Assembly (NCBI GenBank): GCA_002422065.1
Contig: DITO01000265.1
Span: 1 to 9,749, forward strand
Direction: 5' to 3'
DNA: 9,749 bases
Source: Erysipelotrichaceae bacterium UBA6182
Lineage (GTDB): Bacteria > Bacillota_I > Bacilli_A > Erysipelotrichales > Erysipelotrichaceae
Part shown: positions 7,379 to 9,749 of the stretch, piece by piece
Position numbering within the stretch: position 1 is the first letter of the stretch
How the letters are laid out: each line of letters begins with the position of its first letter
Notes under the pieces: generated by a model
What the model was told of the DNA's origin: nothing
Databases searched by the model: none
What the model saw: only the letters and a program-made list of their open reading frames with translations
Program-made: the position numbers and the translations under genes

Positions 7379-7939
7379 TTACTGATTTTTCTTTCTAAAC
7401 TCTTCAAAGCTTTGAAGGGTTCTATCCTTTTCAGATAAGATTATCTTTTGATTCGGGTTGATTTTCCAATCAATATTTAGTTCCAAATCATTGTATAGTA
7501 TACCATCATCACCAGGGCCAAAAAAGTCTTCGGAACATTTATAAGAGACGATCGCATCTTCAAGCACGTGATAACCATGGCCAAAGCCTTCGGGAACATA
7601 AAGTTCCAGGTTGTTATCTTCACTGAGCTCAAATGCTTCCCATTTCCCAAAATCCGGAGAATCGGGTCTTAAATCCACAATGACGTCATACACTCTTCCT
7701 TTAATGCATCGGACAAGTTTTGCTTGTGGTTTGATGGATTGAAAGTGGATGGCTCGTATTACACCTTTCTTTGAATGGGTGTAAAAAACTTCCCGAAGTT
7801 CTTTTGATATTCCGATAGTTTCAAACAAAGGTTTACTATAGTCTTTTATAAAGTAACCACGCTCGTCATCCGCACGAAAAGGAATAACAATATAAGCTCC
7901 TTTAAGGCTTGTTTCTTTTAACTCAAACTTGCGAATCAT
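7379..7939 (-). CDS. RmlC-family sugar-nucleotide epimerase, probably acting on a CDP-4-keto-6-deoxyhexose
   Basis: A 186-residue cupin of the dTDP-4-dehydrorhamnose 3,5-epimerase family. It keeps the early DDERGYF, the His of VIRAIHFQ (His65), AKLVRCIKGRVYDV (Lys74), VPEGFGHGY, SYK (Tyr133) and LSEKD (Asp172), so epimerase chemistry is likely. It departs from the classical enzyme in several places: QDNHS becomes YTHSK, LRGLH becomes IRAIH, and the YxPEH block becomes DFFGPGDDG, with Phe139 where the rmlC product at 2878-3435 has Tyr138. It follows rfbG and an SDR, so I infer action on CDP-4-dehydro-6-deoxy-D-glucose, as a 3-, 5- or 3,5-epimerase. The ATG has an excellent AAAGGAG upstream and overlaps the end of the SDR frame by 17 nt. 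A general dTDP-rhamnose role cannot be excluded, but a canonical rmlC is already present. Confidence 0.82.
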   Translation of the reverse strand: MIRKFELKETSLKGAYIVIPFRADDERGYFIKDYSKPLFETIGISKELREVFYTHSKKGVIRAIHFQSIKPQAKLVRCIKGRVYDVIVDLRPDSPDFGKWEAFELSEDNNLELYVPEGFGHGYHVLEDAIVSYKCSEDFFGPGDDGILYNDLELNIDWKINPNQKIILSEKDRTLQSFEEFRKKNQ

Positions 7940-8219
7940 ACATCTCCTTTATCCATTCAAATGTTTTTTGAACACCCGATTCAAAGTCAACTTCACATTC
8001 AAATCCAGTGTCATTTCTTATGTCACTCGAGTCAAATTCCTCAAGACTCAAATTGATACCAGTAAATGGTACATCACCGAAATGTAGAGTTTGATCTGGG
8101 GCGAGTGTCTCACCCATCCGTCTGATGTAATTGCTAAGTGCTTGAGCTTGATTACTACCGATCACATAGTATTTATATGGAACACCTTTTTCACTGATAT
8201 GGATAAATGCTTTAGCCAC
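7923..8219 (-). CDS. C-terminal piece of the frameshifted SDR
   Basis: This 98-codon frame from GTG 8219 could be read separately only by re-initiation, since the GTG sits 5 nt before the TAA that ends the first piece (8214-8212). No convincing binding site precedes the GTG, so independent expression is doubtful. It lacks the Rossmann fold and the YxxxK residues and holds only the substrate-domain tail (VAKAFIHISEKG, then a GETLAPDQTLHFGDVPFTG segment and a SGVQKTFEWIKEM helix). On its own it should have no activity. I regard it as part of the gene at 7923-8853. Confidence 0.5.
   Translation of the reverse strand: MAKAFIHISEKGVPYKYYVIGSNQAQALSNYIRRMGETLAPDQTLHFGDVPFTGINLSLEEFDSSDIRNDTGFECEVDFESGVQKTFEWIKEMYDSQV
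7944..7950 (-). promoter_or_regulatory. Strong ribosome binding site of the RmlC-like gene
   Basis: Minus-strand AAAGGAG lies 4 nt before the ATG at 7939, inside the final codons of the SDR frame. It would allow translation of the downstream gene even though ribosomes on the SDR stop early at 8212. Confidence 0.6.
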
Positions 8220-8222
8220 ATC

Positions 8223-8225
8223 TTT
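8223..8225 (-). other. Frameshift site (AAA run) in the SDR gene
   Basis: Minus-strand codons GTA GAA AGA TGT GGC TAA read V-E-R-C-G-stop. With one A fewer in the AAA run they read GTA GAA GAT GTG GCT, or V-E-D-V-A, the common SDR sequence 'YVEDVA'. The exact base inserted within the run cannot be told. Confidence 0.85.
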
Positions 8226-8849
8226 CTACATAAATAAAGTCATAATTCTGTGTTCCTGAGGTAAATTGCAAAGGTTCTCTCTTAATCATTTTTCGAATGG
8301 TTGTGTTAATGAATCGAGGTGATGTTTCACCTGGCCCGAAAGCATTCGTGATCATTGCCCACTTAAAATCCATTTGTAATGATGCAGCGAGTGCTTTTCC
8401 CATACTATGAGCGCTTTGTTTCGCAGCCCCATAAATGTATGCTGCTCCAGGCTTATTCCCTTGCGAATATACGGCTTTAAAGGTTTCGAGCTCCATGATA
8501 CTTCCCGCTCCAATAAAGTTGAGACAACCTAATCTGTGTGATGCTTTAATCGCATCACAGGTCCATTCAACATTCTTAAGCTGTAAAGAGATATTTTGGC
8601 GATCACTACCTGCAGATCCTTGCCATGCTAAATGAAAAAATGCATCAATCTCTTCTTCGATGTATTCTGGTAACTTTGAATATTCATCCAAGTTCAACTC
8701 AACTATTCTAATTCGATCATTCCATTCAAATTTCTCTTTGAAAACCCCACCCTTGCGAATCACTGCATAAACGAAATAGTTCGCATCAATAAGAGCATTG
8801 ACTAGATAATGACCAACAAAACCATTTGCTCCAGTTACAATTGCTTTTT

Positions 8850-9749
8850 TCATCGTACAATCTCCTGTTCGAATGATTCTGCATAATCTTCAATCTGTTT
8901 GAACAGAACATATTTATAATTGTGATCATCAGCAAAGGCTTGACTAAGTTCCACGGTGAGTCGAACAGCCTCCTCCACATTTAAGAGCGGACGCCAATTA
9001 AAAGTTTGCTTTATCTTTGTACAATCCAACATTAGGAGTTTCGCTTCATGTAAAGCATTCTGTTGGACTTGAGTGTGCCATGTTGCACCATCCCAATATT
9101 TACAGAAATGGTCAACTAATACAGAGGTCTCTACGCAATCCGAGAGCTCAGGACCAATATTATAGGAACTCGCTTTTGAATAATCATTGGCTTGTTTATA
9201 TGCGACGAACAAATAGGCAAACAAAGGTTCAAGTACGTGTTGAAAAGGTCGAACAGATTTTGGATTACGAATCAAAATTGATTCTCCTTTTACTGAACTT
9301 CGGACACAATCTGGGATGATTCGATTTTCAGCATAATCTCCTCCACCAATCACATTGCCAGCTCTCATTGTTGATAATGGGATATTCTTGCTGGCTAAGA
9401 AGCTGTTGAAATAACTCTCACTGACCAATTCAGAACAGGATTTACTGTTTGAATATGGATCGAAGCCAGAAAGTTGATCATCTTCTTTAAACGCAATCGA
9501 CGCGTCATTATTACGATAGACCTTATCGGTGGTTACATTGATAACAGAAATAACACTTTTGCTTTTTCGAACGACATCCAACAAATTGACAGTTCCCATT
9601 ACATTCGTTTCATACGTGTATACAGGATCTTTATAAGACTCTAAAACGAGGGGCTGAGCAGCTAAATGAAATACATACTCTGGCTCAAACTTATTAAAGA
9701 CTTGTTCCAAATTCTTGTAATCACGAATATCTCCCTCATGATGTTCAAT
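8850..9749 (-). CDS. rfbG: CDP-glucose 4,6-dehydratase (5' end outside window)
   Basis: The frame is open to the right edge. 299 residues are visible and about 55-60 N-terminal ones, with the Rossmann GxxGxxG, are missing compared with the usual length of about 355-360. The enzyme converts CDP-D-glucose to CDP-4-dehydro-6-deoxy-D-glucose with bound NAD. Family signatures seen: HHEGDIRDYKNL at the edge, VFHLAAQPLVLESY, TNVMGTVNLLD, NVTTDKVY (the TDK region used in catalysis), DPYSNSKSCSEL with the YxxxK pair, MRAGNVIGGGDYAENRIIPD, and RPFQHVLEP (the usual form is RPWQHVLEP). A TTG at 9710 could be mistaken for a start, but the in-frame GDIRD motif upstream shows the gene continues. Its stop overlaps the SDR start as ATGA. 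The partner glucose-1-phosphate cytidylyltransferase (rfbF) is expected just outside the window. Confidence 0.92.
   Translation of the reverse strand: MEHHEGDIRDYKNLEQVFNKFEPEYVFHLAAQPLVLESYKDPVYTYETNVMGTVNLLDVVRKSKSVISVINVTTDKVYRNNDASIAFKEDDQLSGFDPYSNSKSCSELVSESYFNSFLASKNIPLSTMRAGNVIGGGDYAENRIIPDCVRSSVKGESILIRNPKSVRPFQHVLEPLFAYLFVAYKQANDYSKASSYNIGPELSDCVETSVLVDHFCKYWDGATWHTQVQQNALHEAKLLMLDCTKIKQTFNWRPLLNVEEAVRLTVELSQAFADDHNYKYVLFKQIEDYAESFEQEIVR

Larger units (their letters stand above)
7923..8853 (-). pseudogene. NAD(P)-dependent SDR reductase/epimerase for a CDP-6-deoxyhexose, broken by a single-base frameshift
   Basis: The first frame (ATG 8853 to TAA at 8212) gives 213 residues of an extended SDR: GANGFVG (8-14), FFHLAWQG (72-79), GAGS with Ser118, YGAAK (Tyr141, Lys145), a NAFGPGE nucleotide-sugar segment and NYDFIYVE, then an abrupt RCG-stop. 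The expected continuation, DVAKAFIHISEKG, is in the next frame and runs to 7923. Removing one A from the AAA at 8225-8223 joins them into a 309-residue protein of normal family size. The start overlaps the dehydratase stop as ATGA and has AGGAG 8 nt upstream. The role is inferred from neighbours: C4 reduction or epimerisation of a CDP-4-keto-6-deoxy sugar. The break may be a true mutation or a base-calling error. The rest shows no decay, so an error or a very recent mutation is most likely. Confidence 0.85.

Noticed and set aside
7378..7407. Longer glf start at TTG 7407
   Set aside because: No ribosome binding site precedes it, it re-reads the end of the preceding gene, and ATG 7377 follows that gene's stop by one base.
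8212..8230. Programmed ribosomal frameshifting in the SDR
   Set aside because: There is no long slippery run, stem-loop or internal Shine-Dalgarno stimulator that I can see, and sugar-nucleotide SDRs are not known to use recoding. Mutation or sequencing error is simpler.
8786..8980. Small minus-strand frame of 64 codons across the dehydratase/SDR junction
   Set aside because: It overlaps two well-supported genes in another frame and its sequence has no recognisable domain.
2555..9319. Several plus-strand frames of 66-100 codons opposite the operon
   Set aside because: They are antisense to strong protein-family genes, have no consistent binding sites and show no domain features; they are chance frames.
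9708..9710. TTG as the start of the dehydratase
   Set aside because: The same frame continues upstream to the window edge and encodes the GDIRD motif expected in this family, so the gene is cut by the window rather than starting here.
1..9749. Insertion sequences, tRNA/rRNA genes, CRISPR arrays, or defence genes
   Set aside because: No transposase-like frame, direct-repeat array, RNA-gene pattern or nuclease/toxin motif was found. Every stretch over about 125 nt is occupied by a gene.

Overview
The window is an AT-rich stretch of a bacterial surface-polysaccharide locus. TGA is used as a stop by several genes and Trp is read from TGG (for example in glf), so the standard bacterial code applies and Mycoplasma-type recoding is excluded. 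The base composition, AGGAG-type ribosome binding sites and style of the proteins (PST-type flippase, GT-C enzyme, rhamnose genes) suggest a low-GC Gram-positive bacterium (Bacillota, perhaps near Erysipelotrichia). That placement is an impression from the sequence, not a measured phylogeny.

Layout: (1) 1-217, minus strand: the first 72 codons of a membrane protein that resembles the start of O-antigen-ligase/polymerase-like proteins and runs off the left edge. (2) 218-341: a short divergent promoter region with a perfect 17-bp palindrome and a good candidate promoter for the plus-strand gene. (3) 342-1871, plus strand: a PST-type oligosaccharide flippase (Wzx-like). (4) About 1856-1900: a strong hairpin between convergent genes, holding both stop codons. 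(5) 1883-9749, minus strand: nine genes packed with overlaps or gaps of 7 nt or less. They read right to left: CDP-glucose 4,6-dehydratase (rfbG, 5' end outside the window), a frameshifted SDR reductase/epimerase, an RmlC-like epimerase, UDP-galactopyranose mutase (glf), a DPM1-like family-2 glycosyltransferase, a multi-pass GT-C-type transferase, dTDP-4-dehydrorhamnose reductase (rmlD), dTDP-4-dehydrorhamnose 3,5-epimerase (rmlC), and a rhamnosyltransferase-like family-2 glycosyltransferase.

Together the genes point to at least three special sugar precursors: a CDP-activated 6-deoxyhexose (rfbG, SDR, RmlC-like), UDP-galactofuranose (glf) and dTDP-L-rhamnose (rmlC, rmlD; rmlA and rmlB are not here). 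Two dedicated transferase activities are added: a cytoplasmic GT2, and a DPM1-like/GT-C pair that may load a sugar onto a lipid phosphate and then attach it outside the membrane. With the flippase and the possible polymerase/ligase, this fits a Wzx/Wzy-style capsule or wall polysaccharide. No initiating phosphoglycosyltransferase, chain-length regulator, mobile element, RNA gene or CRISPR array is visible.

The most notable points are the single-base frameshift in the CDP-sugar SDR, two clearly different RmlC-family proteins each next to its own SDR, and the overlapping DPM1-like/GT-C pair. I see no defence system or otherwise unprecedented machinery; any novelty here is in the sugar chemistry.
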